64,000 bases of DNA from Nocardia sp. NRRL S-836. Lineage in GTDB: Bacteria > Actinomycetota > Actinomycetes > Mycobacteriales > Pseudonocardiaceae. Positions 51,254 through 63,465 of this stretch are shown here, in pieces. Positions within the stretch are counted from its first letter, which is position 1. The number at the start of each line of letters is the position of its first letter. A program made the position numbers and the translations under genes. The stretch is taken from positions 124,001-188,000 of the forward strand of contig NZ_LGDY01000091.1 in the NCBI RefSeq assembly GCF_001279525.1, read 5' to 3'. The notes under the pieces were generated by a model. That model saw nothing but the letters and a program-made list of their open reading frames with translations, was not told the DNA's origin and made no database searches.

Positions 51254-51721
51254 TCAGTTCTCGTAGTAGGAGCGCAGACCGGCGAGGTGCTCGCGGATGT
51301 CCTCGTCGGTCAGCTTCTCGTACTCCAGGTACTCGCTCATGTACGCCATCAGGTCGTTGCGCTCGGGGTGCTCGGCCGCGATCACGTGCGCGGTCGTGCC
51401 CGCGATGCCCGCCGGGAACAGCAGGAAGCCGTCCAGGCCCGCCATGGTGTCGAAGGAGGCGTTCTTGGCCTCCCACAGCGTCCACACGTCCTCTTCGCGG
51501 CCGCACTCGGCGAGCAGCAGCGCGGCCAGGCCCATGGCCTCGCTCAGGCCCCAGCCCTCGCGGTGCGCGGCGGTCTCCTGGGCGAGCAGGTGGCGCAGCA
51601 GGTCGGCGTCCTGCGGGCGGCGGTCGCGCAGCAGCAGCTGCAGCGCCTCCTCGCGATCTGCCTCGTCCAGGTCGGCGGTCGCGAAGTCCGTTCGCAAGCG
51701 GTCAAGGTCGATCGACACCAC
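51254..51721 (-). CDS. Unknown soluble helical protein
   Basis: The 155-residue product is acidic and rich in Leu, Glu and Ala, with no signal peptide or transmembrane segment. The pattern DEADREEALQLLLRDRR and GLAALLLAECGREEDVWTLW suggests a helical-repeat or TPR-like fold. I do not recognise the family. GTG 51721 or GTG 51718 could be the start. It is flanked by a terminator on its 3' side and faces the ggt gene with a 56-bp gap. Confidence 0.6.
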   Translation of the reverse strand: MVSIDLDRLRTDFATADLDEADREEALQLLLRDRRPQDADLLRHLLAQETAAHREGWGLSEAMGLAALLLAECGREEDVWTLWEAKNASFDTMAGLDGFLLFPAGIAGTTAHVIAAEHPERNDLMAYMSEYLEYEKLTDEDIREHLAGLRSYYEN

Positions 51722-51777
51722 CGCACCTTAGGCCTTGCCCAAAAGGTGTTGCCATCCGGCCGGAACGGAGTAGAAGA

Positions 51778-53562
51778 GTGCGCATGTTGCGAACGGTTGC
51801 CGCACTATCGCTCTCCGTCGTACTGGTCGCGCCCGCACCGGCACTCGCCGCGGGCCCGGCGGACCCCGCCCCGCGGGTGCCAGAACAGGTGGGGTGGGGT
51901 GGCGCGGTGTCCAGCGTCGACCCGGACGCCTCGCAGATCGGCGTCGACGTGCTGCGCCGCGGCGGCAACGCCGTGGACGCCGCCGTCGCGACCGCCGCCG
52001 CGCTCGGCGTGACCGACCCGTTCTCCGCGGGCATCGGCGGCGGTGGCTTCTTCGTCCACTACGACGCGCGCACCGGCCGGGTGTCCACCCTGGACGGCCG
52101 GGAGACCGCCCCGCGCGCGGCCACCGACCAGCTCTTCGTCGAGAACGGGGCACCGCTGCCGTTCGCGGAGGCGATGACCAGCGGCCTGTCCGTGGGTGTG
52201 CCGGGCACGCCCAGGACGTGGCAGCAGGCGCTGCGCAGGTGGGGCACGATGAACCTGCGCGAGACCATGGCGCCCGCGGAGGCGCTGGCGCGGCGGGGCT
52301 TCGTCGTCGACCGCACCTTCAACCAGCAGATCACCTCCAACGCCGCGCGCTTCGCCGACTTCACCTCCACCCGCGACCTCTACCTGCCCGGTGGCCAGCC
52401 GCCGGCGATCGGGTCGACGTTCCGCAACCCGCAGCTCGCCGACACCTACCGCGAGCTGGCCCGCACCGACCTCGCCTCCCTCTACGGCGGCGCGGTCGGC
52501 CGTGACCTGGTCAAGGCCGTGCGCCAGCCACCGGTCGTGCCCGGCTCGACGCGCAACGTCCGCGCGGGCGCCATGGAGCTCTCCGACCTGGCTCGCTACC
52601 GGGTCGAACACCGCGACCCTACCCACTCCCGCTACCGCGGCCTCGACGTCTACGGCATGGCCGCGCCCTCGTCGGGCGGCACGACCGTCGGCGAGGCGCT
52701 GAACATCCTGGAGTCGACCGACCTCACGAAGGCCTCCGAGGTCGAGTACCTGCACCGCTTCATCGAGTCGACCAAGCTCTCCTTCGCCGACCGGCTGCGC
52801 TGGGTCGGCGACCCGGCCTTCTCCCGCGTGCCGGCCGAGGGCCTGCTCTCGCAGCGGTTCGCCGACTCGCGCGCGTGCCTGATCAAGCCCGACGCCGTGC
52901 TGCCCGCACCGCAGCCCGCCGCCGACCCCCGCAACCCCGCCCCGTGCGAGGCCACGGCGGGCCTGGCGAACCTGCGTGACGACGCCGAGCGCACCACGCA
53001 CCTCACGGTCGCCGACCGCTGGGGCAACGTCGTCGCCTACACCCTGACGATCGAGGCGGAGGGCGGCAGCGGCATCGTCGTGCCCGGCCGCGGTTTCCTG
53101 CTCAACAACGAGCTCACCGACTTCGAGTTCGTCGCCCCGACCGCCGGTGTCCCGCACCCGAACCTGCCCGGCCCCGGCAAGCGCCCGCGGTCCTCGATGG
53201 CGCCGACGATCGTGCTCGACCACGGCCGCGTCGTCCTCGCCGTCGGCTCTCCCGGCGGCTCGACGATCATCACGACCGTCACGCAGATCCTGACCGGGCG
53301 GCTGGACCGCAAGATGTCCCTGCTCGACGCCGTCGCGGCCCCGCGCGCCTCGCAGCGCAACGCGGCCGTGACGCCCGCCGAGGCCGCGTTCATCGCGGCC
53401 GCCTCGGCCCAGGGGCTGCAGGCCATCGGTCACCGGTTCAGCCAGAACGCCGAGATCGGCGCGGCCACCGCGGTCGAACGGGCCTCCGACGGCCGCTGGC
53501 GGGCCGTCGCCGAACCGACCCGCCGCGGCGGTGGCGCCGCACGGGTGGTGAAGGTGGGCTGA
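51778..53562 (+). CDS. ggt: Secreted gamma-glutamyltransferase
   Basis: The 594-residue precursor has a signal peptide (residues 1-25, ending PAPALAA) and the Ntn-hydrolase fold. Autocleavage should occur before Thr406 in ERTTHLTV, splitting large and small subunits; the oxyanion glycine pair is in GSPGGSTIIT. It transfers or hydrolyses gamma-glutamyl groups, perhaps from peptides, since actinobacteria mainly use mycothiol. GTG 51778 is the start, with ATG 51784 as an alternative. Confidence 0.92.
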   Translation: MRMLRTVAALSLSVVLVAPAPALAAGPADPAPRVPEQVGWGGAVSSVDPDASQIGVDVLRRGGNAVDAAVATAAALGVTDPFSAGIGGGGFFVHYDARTGRVSTLDGRETAPRAATDQLFVENGAPLPFAEAMTSGLSVGVPGTPRTWQQALRRWGTMNLRETMAPAEALARRGFVVDRTFNQQITSNAARFADFTSTRDLYLPGGQPPAIGSTFRNPQLADTYRELARTDLASLYGGAVGRDLVKAVRQPPVVPGSTRNVRAGAMELSDLARYRVEHRDPTHSRYRGLDVYGMAAPSSGGTTVGEALNILESTDLTKASEVEYLHRFIESTKLSFADRLRWVGDPAFSRVPAEGLLSQRFADSRACLIKPDAVLPAPQPAADPRNPAPCEATAGLANLRDDAERTTHLTVADRWGNVVAYTLTIEAEGGSGIVVPGRGFLLNNELTDFEFVAPTAGVPHPNLPGPGKRPRSSMAPTIVLDHGRVVLAVGSPGGSTIITTVTQILTGRLDRKMSLLDAVAAPRASQRNAAVTPAEAAFIAAASAQGLQAIGHRFSQNAEIGAATAVERASDGRWRAVAEPTRRGGGAARVVKVG

Positions 53563-53587
53563 CCTCCGGACGACCGCTCGACCGGTC

Positions 53588-53626
53588 GACGGCAGCACCT
53601 CGCAGTCACGCCGAGGTGCTGCCGTC
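53588..53626. terminator. Bidirectional hairpin between ggt and the DinB gene
   Basis: GACGGCAGCACCTCG and CGAGGTGCTGCCGTC are perfect 15-bp mates with a 9-nt loop that contains the DinB gene stop. Confidence 0.7.
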
Positions 53627-54124
53627 GATGCGTTCGCGCAGCAGGTCCGCGTGGCCGTTGTGCTGCGCGTACTCCTCGACGAGGTGCAGGAGGAGCCAGC
53701 GCAGGGACATCTCACCCCGCCGCTCGTGGACGAAGACGTGGTCGAGGTCCTTGCCGGCGACCGCCCGGCGGGCCTGCTCCATCTCCGCGCCGAGCGCCGC
53801 GTACTCGGCCTCGGCGCGGGCGGGGTCGAGGTCGTCGAACGGGTTGCCCGGCTCCGGCGGGCCGGCGTACCGGCGCCGGACGTCCTGGCCGTCGGCGCGG
53901 ACGCGGCACCAGACGCGTTCGACGTCGGCCAGGTGCCGGATCAGCCCCAGCAGGGTGAGGGTCGACGGCGGTGCCGACGCCGTGGCCAGCTCGGTGCCGG
54001 TGAGCTCCGCGCACTTCGCGAGGAACGTGGCCCGGTGGCGGTCGAGCAGGGCGTCCAGCATCGGGCGTTCGGCACCGGTGAGCGGTTCGGCCGGGATGTC
54101 GACGGCGGGTGCGGTCCAGGTCAT
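53606..54124 (-). CDS. DinB/DUF664-family protein
   Basis: The 172-residue four-helix protein has His in GLIRHLADVERVW and the two later His of YAQHNGHADLLRERIDG, the metal triad of DinB-like proteins. These are thiol-dependent transferases or unknown enzymes in actinobacteria. The start is ATG 54124. It lies next to the broken sigma factor gene. Confidence 0.8.
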   Translation of the reverse strand: MTWTAPAVDIPAEPLTGAERPMLDALLDRHRATFLAKCAELTGTELATASAPPSTLTLLGLIRHLADVERVWCRVRADGQDVRRRYAGPPEPGNPFDDLDPARAEAEYAALGAEMEQARRAVAGKDLDHVFVHERRGEMSLRWLLLHLVEEYAQHNGHADLLRERIDGSTSA

Positions 54125-54134
54125 GCGCCCATGA

Positions 54135-54842
54135 TCACTTGAGCGGCCCCGAGTGGAGAACCGAGTTGTCCGTTCCCCGCACCACCGCGCTGAGCTCGGC
54201 CATGACCACGTGCCCCGAAACGGGGTCGGTGCGGGCCAGCGAGCCGGGCACGGACGCCGAGACGAAGCCGTCGACGACGGTCACGGTCACGGTGGGCGGG
54301 CGCGGTCACCTCGATCGTGCGGCCGGCCCGGTGGACACGGCCGGCGACCTGCTGGCGCTCGGCCGTGCCGGAGAGGTTGAGCAGGCCCATGACGTGCGGC
54401 TGGCGCAGGAGGGCGCGGGAGGTGCGGGACCGCACGCTCACATCGGCGACCGGCACCTCCACGCAGCCGTGCCTCGTGGTCGAGACCCGACACGACGTCG
54501 TCGGCATGGTCGCGCTGCACGTCGTGCCGGGGCACGCGGTGCGGCAGCCGGGCGAACCGCGACTGCCCGCGGAACTCTGACCGCGCCAGGTTGGCCGCGG
54601 CCGTGAACAGCCACGGCAGGGCTGTCGCGCACCAGGGCTGGCGCGTACCAGGGTCACCTCGTCGCGGCGGCGCCAGGCCGTCAGGAACGTGGCGGAGGTC
54701 AGGTCTTCCGCCGTCAACCAGGACGGGTCAGCCGGTACGCGTGGTTCCACACCGCCTCGGCGTAGCGGTCGTACAGCTCACCGAAGGCGTGTTCGTCACC
54801 CCGCTCCCACAGCTCGGCGTCCGGCGGTGGCTCGTCGGGCAC
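54135..54842 (-). pseudogene. Broken ECF sigma factor gene fused to remnant of a second gene
   Basis: From GTG 54842 the minus strand reads an ECF region 2 start (ELWERGDEHAFGELYDRYAE), then shifts frame to SWLTAEDLTSATFLTAWRRR and shifts again to ALPWLFTAAANLARSEFRGQ, so region 2 is spread over at least two frames. Region 4 is missing. The remaining part, in two further frames, reads HVMGLLNLSGTAERQQVAG and GHVVMAELSAVVRGTDNSV and ends at 54135; it looks like the C-terminus of another protein. Deletions and frameshifts make it non-functional. No intact gene lies in 54125-55000. Confidence 0.7.
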
Positions 54843-55000
54843 CCTGACCGCCCCTCCCGGCGCTGTCGCATCAGCCTCATGACCTGGAGGTGTCCACCTC
54901 CCGGCCGAGCGTTGCAGGCGATCTTCCTACCTCGGGCTGAGCCGGGGTCGGCACCGCCGGCTGATGCCCGCTGACCTGCTCGAACCGGATAGTTGACGCC

Positions 55001-55159
55001 ATGACGACAACCACCGTGACGCACCGCCCGACCGCCATCGCGACCGGCGCCGACCTCGGGGCGCTCCTGCGCCCCGTGCTGACGGCGCTGCGGTTCACCG
55101 GCCACTTCCTCGTCGCGCTGCTGGGCGTGATCTTCCTCGGCAGCGCCGCCGAGCACTGA
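55001..55159 (+). CDS. Small single-span membrane protein upstream of def
   Basis: The 52-codon frame encodes a polar N-terminus (TTTTVTHRPTAIATGADLG) and one hydrophobic helix (about residues 31-48). A GATAGT sequence lies exactly 7 nt before the ATG and no Shine-Dalgarno sequence is present, consistent with a leaderless transcript. It ends 47 bp before def. I know no family for it; it may be a real small protein. Confidence 0.5.
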   Translation: MTTTTVTHRPTAIATGADLGALLRPVLTALRFTGHFLVALLGVIFLGSAAEH

Positions 55160-55206
55160 CCGCGTTGCTCGTAGACTGGCCGCCAGTCCACAACGAGGAG
55201 CACCGC

Positions 55207-55755
55207 GTGACCGTCCAACCCATCCGTCTGTTCGGCGACCCAGTGCTGCGCACCCCCGCCGTCGAGGTCACCGACTTCGACAAGGAACTGCACACCCTGG
55301 TCAAGGACCTGTGGGACTCCATGCAGGAGGCGGGCGGAGCAGGCCTCGCCGCGCCGCAGCTCGGAGTGGGACTGCGCGTGTTCACCTACCACTGCGACGG
55401 CTTCGCGGGCCACCTCGTCAACCCGACCTGGGAGGTCGTGGGCGAGGAGACGCAGGACGGCCCGGAGGGCTGCCTGTCCATCCCCGGCATGTCGTGGGAC
55501 TGCAAGCGCCACCTGCACGTCGTGGCCAAGGGCTGGAACATGCACGGTGAGCCCGTCGAGGTCGAGGGGACCGAGACGCTGGCACGCTGCATCCAGCACG
55601 AGACCGACCACCTCGACGGTGTGCTGTTCCTGGACCGCCTCGACACCGAGACGCGCAAGAAGGCGATGCGCGAGATCCGGCAGGCCGAGTGGTTCGACGG
55701 TGCGGTGCCCACCTTGAAGCAGAGCCCGCACCCGCTCTTCGGCAGGGCCAACTGA
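55207..55755 (+). CDS. def: Peptide deformylase
   Basis: The 182-residue metalloenzyme removes the formyl group from nascent proteins. All three motifs are present: [16 protein letters not shown] with the metal Cys and QHETDHLDG with the metal His pair. GTG 55207 is preceded by GAGGAG. It directly precedes fmt, the gene that adds the formyl group to initiator tRNA. Confidence 0.96.
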   Translation: MTVQPIRLFGDPVLRTPAVEVTDFDKELHTLVKDLWDSMQEAGGAGLAAPQLGVGLRVFTYHCDGFAGHLVNPTWEVVGEETQDGPEGCLSIPGMSWDCKRHLHVVAKGWNMHGEPVEVEGTETLARCIQHETDHLDGVLFLDRLDTETRKKAMREIRQAEWFDGAVPTLKQSPHPLFGRAN

Positions 55756-55757
55756 CC

Positions 55758-56684
55758 ATGCGTCTCGTGTTCGCAGGTACGCCCGAGGTGGCACTTCCCT
55801 CGCTGCGCGCCTTCATCGACTCCACCCGCCACGACGTCGTCGCCGTCGTCACCCGCCCGGACGCCCCCGTCGGCCGCGGCCGACGGATCGAACGCTCCCC
55901 GGTCGCCGCACTCGCCGACGAGCACGGCATCGAGGTCCTGTCGCCGGCCAAGGCGGGCGACCCCGACTTCCTCGACCGCCTGCGCGCGCTGGAACCCGAC
56001 CTCTGCCCGGTCGTGGCCTACGGCGCGCTGCTGCCCCAGCGCACGCTCGACATCCCGCGCTTCGGCTGGGTCAACCTCCACTTCTCCGTGCTGCCCGCCT
56101 GGCGCGGCGCCGCACCGGTGCAGGCTTCCGTGCGCCACGGCGACGACATCACCGGCGCCACCACCTTCCGCATCGTCAAGGAGCTCGACGCGGGCCCCGT
56201 CTTCGGCGTGGTGACCGAGAAGATCCGGCCCCGCGACACCTCCGGCGACCTGCTCGGCCGCCTGTCCGTCTCCGGCGCCGAGCTGCTGCTGTCCACCGTG
56301 GACGGCATCGAGGCCGGCACCCTGCGCGCCGTCGAGCAGCCCTCCGACGGCGTCACCTACGCCCCGAAGATCACCGTCGAGGACGCGCGGCTCGACTTCG
56401 CCACCCCCGCCGCCGCACTGGACCGCCTCGCCCGCGCGGTCACGCCGGAACCCGGCGCGTGGGCCGAGTTCCGCGGCGAACGCCTCAAGCTCGGCCCCGT
56501 CACGCCGGTGGACGACGTGACGCTGCCGGCCGGGGAGGTCGTCGTCGAACGCAAGCGCGTGCTCGTGGGCACGGCGACGACCGCCGTGGCCCTCGGCGAG
56601 GTCCAGGCGCAGGGCAAGAAGCGCATGGCCGCCACCGACTGGGCCCGCGGCGTGCGCATCGAAGCCGGGGAGCGCATCGCATGA
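55758..56684 (+). CDS. fmt: Methionyl-tRNA formyltransferase
   Basis: The 308-residue enzyme has an N-terminal formyltransferase domain with [13 protein letters not shown], the tetrahydrofolate-binding [17 protein letters not shown] and DITGATTF, and a C-terminal tRNA-binding barrel. The start is ATG 55758, 2 nt after the def stop. Confidence 0.96.
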   Translation: MRLVFAGTPEVALPSLRAFIDSTRHDVVAVVTRPDAPVGRGRRIERSPVAALADEHGIEVLSPAKAGDPDFLDRLRALEPDLCPVVAYGALLPQRTLDIPRFGWVNLHFSVLPAWRGAAPVQASVRHGDDITGATTFRIVKELDAGPVFGVVTEKIRPRDTSGDLLGRLSVSGAELLLSTVDGIEAGTLRAVEQPSDGVTYAPKITVEDARLDFATPAAALDRLARAVTPEPGAWAEFRGERLKLGPVTPVDDVTLPAGEVVVERKRVLVGTATTAVALGEVQAQGKKRMAATDWARGVRIEAGERIA

Positions 56685-56833
56685 CCGCGTGCGAGAGCAC
56701 CGTCCCGGCCCCCACCCGCGTCCTCGCGCGTGGGGCTTCCACAGCTGTGTCAACGACCTTCGCGGGTGTCGCCCGTGCCGGAGCAGGGGAACCCGAACCG
56801 ATGGAGCCAGGACCGATGGAGCACCGCGCATGA
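56681..56833 (+). CDS. Possible 50-residue coupling ORF between fmt and rsmB
   Basis: This small frame begins with an ATG that overlaps the fmt stop (ATGA) and ends with a stop overlapping the rsmB ATG (ATGA). The peptide is Ala/Pro/Glu-rich ([17 protein letters not shown] at the end) with no recognisable domain. It may keep ribosomes moving from fmt to rsmB rather than make a functional protein. It is not counted as certain. Confidence 0.4.
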   Translation: MTACESTVPAPTRVLARGASTAVSTTFAGVARAGAGEPEPMEPGPMEHRA

Positions 56834-58266
56834 CCGGCTACTCGCGAGGGGACTCCAAGCCGTCCCGGCCGCGCAGGCCGCACCCGCCCCGGCGCCGCAC
56901 CGGGCCGTCGCGCCCTCCGGTGGAGGACCCGGCGCGCCTGGCCGCGCTGGAGACGCTGCGCGCGGTCCGCCAGCGGGACGCGTACGCGAACCTGGTGCTG
57001 CCGCAGCTCCTGCGGGACCGGCGGATCACCGGCCGCGACGCGGCGCTGGCCACCGAGCTCACCTACGGCGCCTCCCGTGCCCAGGGGCTGCTCGACGCCG
57101 TGATCGAGGCGTGCTCGGACCGCCCGCTGTCCGAGGTGGACGGCTCGGCGCTGGACGCGCTGCGGCTGGGCACCTACCAGCTGCTGCGCACCCGCATCCC
57201 GTCGCACGCGGCCGTGGCGTCGACCGTGGACCTCGTCCGGGCCGAGCTCGGCTCCGGCGTCGCCGGCTTCGTCAACGCCGTGCTGCGCCGGGTTGCCGAG
57301 CAGGACGAACAGGCCTGGGTCGACGAGCTCGCACCCGACCCGGACACCGACCCGATCGGCAACCTGGCGTTCACGCACGCGCATCCGCGGTGGATCGCGC
57401 AGGCCTTCGCCGAGGCGCTGGGCAGTCGCGACGACACCCTGCGCCGCGCGCTGGAGGCCGACGACGCCCGGCCCGCCGTGCACCTGGTGGCACGGCCCGG
57501 CGAGGTGAGCGCCGACGAGCTCGCCGCCATCACCGGCGGAGACGTGGCGCCCTACTCGCCCTACGGCGTGCACCTGGAGCCGGGGGCGGGAGACCCGGCT
57601 GACCTCGAGCCCGTTCGCGAGCGTCTGGCGAACGTGCAGGACGAGGGCAGCCAGCTCTGCGCCCTGGCCATGACGCGCGCACCGCTGGAAGGCACCGACG
57701 ACCGGTGGCTCGACCTGTGTGCCGGCCCGGGAGGCAAGGCAGCGCTGCTCGCGGCACTGGTCGGCTTGGAAGGCGGCGAGCTCATCGCCGTCGAGAAGGC
57801 ACCCCACCGCGCCGAGCTCGTGCGCAAGATCACCTCAGGCTTGCCGGTGACCGTGCATGTGGCCGACGGCCGCGAGACCGACTTCGTCGAAGGGGCGTTC
57901 GACCGCGTGCTCGTCGACGCGCCCTGCACCGGTCTCGGTGCACTGCGCAGGCGCCCGGAGGCGCGGTGGCGGCGCCAGCCCACCGACGTCGCCCAGCTCA
58001 CCACGCTGCAGCGTGAGCTCCTCACCGAAGCGTTGCGACTGGTGCGTCCTGGCGGAGTCGTGGCTTATGTTGTGTGCTCACCTCATCTCTCCGAGACCGT
58101 AGGGGTGGTGACGGACGTCGCCCGGCGGACCGGAGCCGACGTGCTGGACACCCGGACGCTCTTCCCCGAGATGCCGGACCTCGGGGACGGGCCGCACGTT
58201 CAACTCTGGCCACACCTGCACGGAACGGATGCCATGTTCTGCGCGGTGCTGCGACGCCCTGTTTGA
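56830..58266 (+). CDS. rsmB: 16S rRNA (cytosine-C5) methyltransferase RsmB/Sun family
   Basis: The 478-residue protein has a basic Arg/Pro-rich tail, a NusB-like RNA-binding domain (about residues 35-170) and a SAM methyltransferase domain with LDLCAGPGGKAALLAAL, the catalytic Cys366 in DAPCTGLG and Cys416 in VVCSPHLSE. It methylates a cytosine in 16S rRNA. ATG 56830 is chosen; the frame is open upstream. Confidence 0.93.
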   Translation: MTGYSRGDSKPSRPRRPHPPRRRTGPSRPPVEDPARLAALETLRAVRQRDAYANLVLPQLLRDRRITGRDAALATELTYGASRAQGLLDAVIEACSDRPLSEVDGSALDALRLGTYQLLRTRIPSHAAVASTVDLVRAELGSGVAGFVNAVLRRVAEQDEQAWVDELAPDPDTDPIGNLAFTHAHPRWIAQAFAEALGSRDDTLRRALEADDARPAVHLVARPGEVSADELAAITGGDVAPYSPYGVHLEPGAGDPADLEPVRERLANVQDEGSQLCALAMTRAPLEGTDDRWLDLCAGPGGKAALLAALVGLEGGELIAVEKAPHRAELVRKITSGLPVTVHVADGRETDFVEGAFDRVLVDAPCTGLGALRRRPEARWRRQPTDVAQLTTLQRELLTEALRLVRPGGVVAYVVCSPHLSETVGVVTDVARRTGADVLDTRTLFPEMPDLGDGPHVQLWPHLHGTDAMFCAVLRRPV

Positions 58267-58380
58267 GCGCTCGTGGAAGACGCTAGCGACGGGGTCCGAC
58301 AGTTCCGGCCCCGTCGCCCCGCCGCACGGCCACAACGGTTCCGGGTTCACCGGTTCGAGTGACGGCGGCCGGGCGCGACC

Positions 58381-58386
58381 TAAGAT
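58381..58386 (+). promoter_or_regulatory. -10 element of a leaderless promoter
   Basis: TAAGAT lies exactly 7 nt before the ATG at 58394, with no Shine-Dalgarno sequence. Confidence 0.5.
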
Positions 58387-58393
58387 CGTCCAC

Positions 58394-58891
58394 ATGACAC
58401 GTGGCCTGCTCGGACTCGTCGCAAGCGGCTGCGGCGGCGTGGAGACCTGGTTCCGCACGCAGCTCGCGGAACCGGCGGCGCGACGGGGCTGGCGGCTCGC
58501 CATCACCCTCACGCCGACCGTCGTCCCGTGGTTCGAGGAGGCAGGCGAGCTCGACCGGCTCCAGCAGCTCACGGACCTGGAGGTCCGCTGGCACCCGCGG
58601 TTGCCGGGCCAGCCCAAGCCCTACCCGACGCCCGACGCGTTCCTCTTCGCCCCCGCCAGCGCGAACTCGGTGGCGAAACTGGCGCTCGGCATCGGTGACA
58701 ACCAGGCGCTGACCGCGCTGAACGAGGCCATGGGCGTCGAGGGCTGCAGGGTCGTCGTCATGCCCCAGGCCAACGCCGACAAGCGCCGTCACCCGATGTG
58801 GGAGACCCACGTCACCACCCTCACCGACGCGGGTGTCGTGGTGGTCACCGACGAGCCTCCCGGCAGGTTGCTCGACCTGCTGGACACCTAG
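58394..58891 (+). CDS. Flavoprotein-family protein (UbiX/CoaC-like fold)
   Basis: The 165-residue protein has the homo-oligomeric flavin-containing Cys decarboxylase fold: [13 protein letters not shown] at the N-terminus, [20 protein letters not shown] for FMN binding and [20 protein letters not shown]. The reaction is unknown. It is just upstream of rpe and the rib genes, which make its FMN cofactor. Confidence 0.75.
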   Translation: MTRGLLGLVASGCGGVETWFRTQLAEPAARRGWRLAITLTPTVVPWFEEAGELDRLQQLTDLEVRWHPRLPGQPKPYPTPDAFLFAPASANSVAKLALGIGDNQALTALNEAMGVEGCRVVVMPQANADKRRHPMWETHVTTLTDAGVVVVTDEPPGRLLDLLDT

Positions 58892-58901
58892 GATCAGCCT
58901 C

Positions 58902-59582
58902 GTGGTCCACACGCCGATGATCGCCCCCAGCATCCTGTCCGCAGACTTCGCGCGCCTCGCCGACGAGCTCGCCGCGGTGCCCACGTCGGACTGGATCCAC
59001 GTCGACGTCATGGACAACCACTTCGTGCCGAACCTGACCCTGGGCCTGCCGGTGGTCAAGTCGCTGCTGAAGGTCACGGACATCCCGGTCGACTGCCACC
59101 TGATGATCGAGGACCCGGACCGCTGGGCCATCGGGTACGCCGAGGCGGGCGCGTACAACGTCACCGTCCACGTCGAGGCCGCGAACGACCCGGTCGCGCT
59201 CGCCAAGAACCTCAGGGCCGCAGGCGCGAAGGCCGGCCTGAGCATCAAGCCGGGCACCCCGCTGGAGCCCTACGTCGACGTGCTCAAGCACTACGACACG
59301 CTGCTGGTGATGTCGGTCGAGCCGGGCTTCGGCGGCCAGAAGTTCATGGCCGAGGTGCTCGACAAGGTCCGCCAGGCCCGCCACCTCGTCGACACCGGCC
59401 ACCTGAAGCTGGTCGTGGAGATCGACGGCGGCATCAACGCCGACACCATCGAGCAGGCCGCGGAGGCCGGTGTGGACTGCTTCGTCGCGGGCTCCGCCGT
59501 GTACGACGCCACCGACCCCGGCAAGGCCGTCGAGGCACTGCGCGCCCAGGCAGCCGCCGCCCAGAGGACCGGCGGTCGGTGA
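58902..59582 (+). CDS. rpe: Ribulose-phosphate 3-epimerase
   Basis: The 226-residue TIM-barrel enzyme has [54 protein letters not shown] and VEIDGGIN with the metal and catalytic residues. It interconverts ribulose 5-phosphate and xylulose 5-phosphate; ribulose 5-phosphate is also a riboflavin precursor. GTG 58902 is the start. It overlaps ribD by GTGA. Confidence 0.95.
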   Translation: MVHTPMIAPSILSADFARLADELAAVPTSDWIHVDVMDNHFVPNLTLGLPVVKSLLKVTDIPVDCHLMIEDPDRWAIGYAEAGAYNVTVHVEAANDPVALAKNLRAAGAKAGLSIKPGTPLEPYVDVLKHYDTLLVMSVEPGFGGQKFMAEVLDKVRQARHLVDTGHLKLVVEIDGGINADTIEQAAEAGVDCFVAGSAVYDATDPGKAVEALRAQAAAAQRTGGR

Positions 59583-60580
59583 CGCCGCGGGACGCGATGG
59601 CGCTCGCCATCGCGGAGAGCGAGCGGGTGCGGGGCACCACCAGCCCCAACCCGCCCGTGGGCTGCGTCGTCCTCGACGCGCACGGCAAGGCGGTCGGGTT
59701 CGGCGGCACGCAGCCACCGGGCGGCCCGCACGCCGAGGTGATGGCGCTCAAGGAAGCGGGCGTCCGGGCCAGGGGCGGCACCGCGGTCGTCACGCTCGAA
59801 CCGTGCGCGCACCACGGGCGCACGCCACCGTGCACCGAAGCGTTGCAGGAAGCCGGCATCAAGCACGTCATCCACGCCGTCAGCGACCCGAACCCCAGGG
59901 CCGCGGGCGGTGCGGCACGGCTCAGGGCGGCCGGCATCACCGTCGAGAGCGGTCTGCTGGCCGACGAGGTCAGCAAGGGGCCGTTGCGCGCGTGGCTGCA
60001 CTATGCGCGCACGGGCCGCCCACACGTCACGTGGAAGTACGCGGCGTCGCTGGACGGCCGGATCGCCGCCCAGGACGGCACCAGCCGGTGGATCAGCTCG
60101 GAGACCTCCCGCAAGGAGGTCCACGACCTGCGCGCGAAGCTCGACGCGATCATCGTCGGCACGAACACGGTCCGGCGCGACGACCCGGCGCTGACCGCCC
60201 GCGACGCCGACGGAATTCCGCTGCCCCACCAGCCGTTGCCCGTGGTCGTGGGACACGGCGACCTGCCGGCTGGAGCCAGGCTCGAGCACACCGCGCTACA
60301 CCTGCGCACGCATGACCCGGACGAGGTGCTGACCGCGCTCGCCGGCGAAGGGGTGGTGGACGTGCTGCTGGAGGGTGGCCCGACGGTGGCCGGCGCGTTC
60401 CTGCGCGCGGGCCGGGTCGACCGCGTGCTCGCCTACGTCGCGCCCGCACTGCTGGGGGCGGGACCCGCGGCGGTGCTGGACGCGGGCGTGTCAACCATCA
60501 CGGACGCTGTCCGGCTCGTCGTCGAAGACGTCACCATGAGCGGACCAGACTTGCGGATCAGCGCGGTTCCGCAAACTTAG
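59579..60580 (+). CDS. ribD: Bifunctional riboflavin deaminase/reductase RibD
   Basis: The 333-residue protein has an N-terminal zinc deaminase domain with ligands His51 (HAEV), Cys76 and Cys85 ([11 protein letters not shown]), and a C-terminal reductase domain ([33 protein letters not shown]). It carries out the second and third steps from GTP. It starts with GTG 59579. Confidence 0.95.
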   Translation: MTPRDAMALAIAESERVRGTTSPNPPVGCVVLDAHGKAVGFGGTQPPGGPHAEVMALKEAGVRARGGTAVVTLEPCAHHGRTPPCTEALQEAGIKHVIHAVSDPNPRAAGGAARLRAAGITVESGLLADEVSKGPLRAWLHYARTGRPHVTWKYAASLDGRIAAQDGTSRWISSETSRKEVHDLRAKLDAIIVGTNTVRRDDPALTARDADGIPLPHQPLPVVVGHGDLPAGARLEHTALHLRTHDPDEVLTALAGEGVVDVLLEGGPTVAGAFLRAGRVDRVLAYVAPALLGAGPAAVLDAGVSTITDAVRLVVEDVTMSGPDLRISAVPQT

Positions 60581-60588
60581 GAGGAGCG

Positions 60589-61205
60589 GTGTTCACCGGG
60601 ATCGTCGAGGAACTCGGCCACGTGGTCGCGGTTCAGGACCTGCCAGACGCGGCGCGGATCCGCGTCCGCGGGCCGATCGTCACCAGCGACGCGAAGCACG
60701 GCGACTCCATCGCGGTGAACGGCGTCTGCCTCACCGTCGTGGAGGTCGAGGACAACACCTTCACCGCCGACGTGATGCGCGAGACCCTCGTGCGCAGCAG
60801 CCTCGCGAAGGTCGCCGAGGGCGACCGGGTCAACCTGGAGCGCGCGGCCGCGGTCGGCCAGCGCCTCGGCGGCCACATCGTGCAGGGCCACGTGGACGGC
60901 ACGGGCACGATCCTCGCGCGGGAGAAGGCCGAGCACTGGGAGGTCGTCCACATCGGACTGCCGCCCCAGCTCGCCCGCTACGTCGTGGAGAAGGGCTCGA
61001 TCACGGTCGACGGCGTGTCGCTGACCGTCGTGACCGTGTCCGAGGACGAGTTCACCGTGAGCCTCATCCCGACGACGCTGGACCTCACCACGCTGGGCCA
61101 CCGCAAGCCGGGGGACCACGTGAACCTGGAGGTCGACGTGCTGGCGAAGTACGTTGAACGACTGGCCGTCCCGCACCTGCGGGCCATCGTGGGCGAGGAG
61201 ACCCA

Positions 61206-61209
<4 letters not shown>
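60589..61209 (+). CDS. ribE: Riboflavin synthase alpha chain
   Basis: The 206-residue enzyme has two lumazine-binding repeats (about residues 1-86 and 98-183), each with a [13 protein letters not shown] or [13 protein letters not shown] motif, and the N-terminal [10 protein letters not shown]. It dismutates two lumazines to riboflavin. GTG 60589 follows GGAGGAG after an 8-bp gap. No FMN riboswitch is found upstream. Confidence 0.95.
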
Positions 61210-63396
<2,187 letters not shown>

Positions 63397-63465
63397 CTCC
63401 GGAGCGATGAGTTCTGCCCGTGCGGCGGGTCTGCCTCGTCGATGTCGCTGACACAGGAGGAAGAC

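Noticed and set aside
60581..60588. Possible FMN riboswitch before ribE
   Set aside because: The gap is only 8 bp and the upstream region is ribD coding sequence without the conserved riboswitch core.
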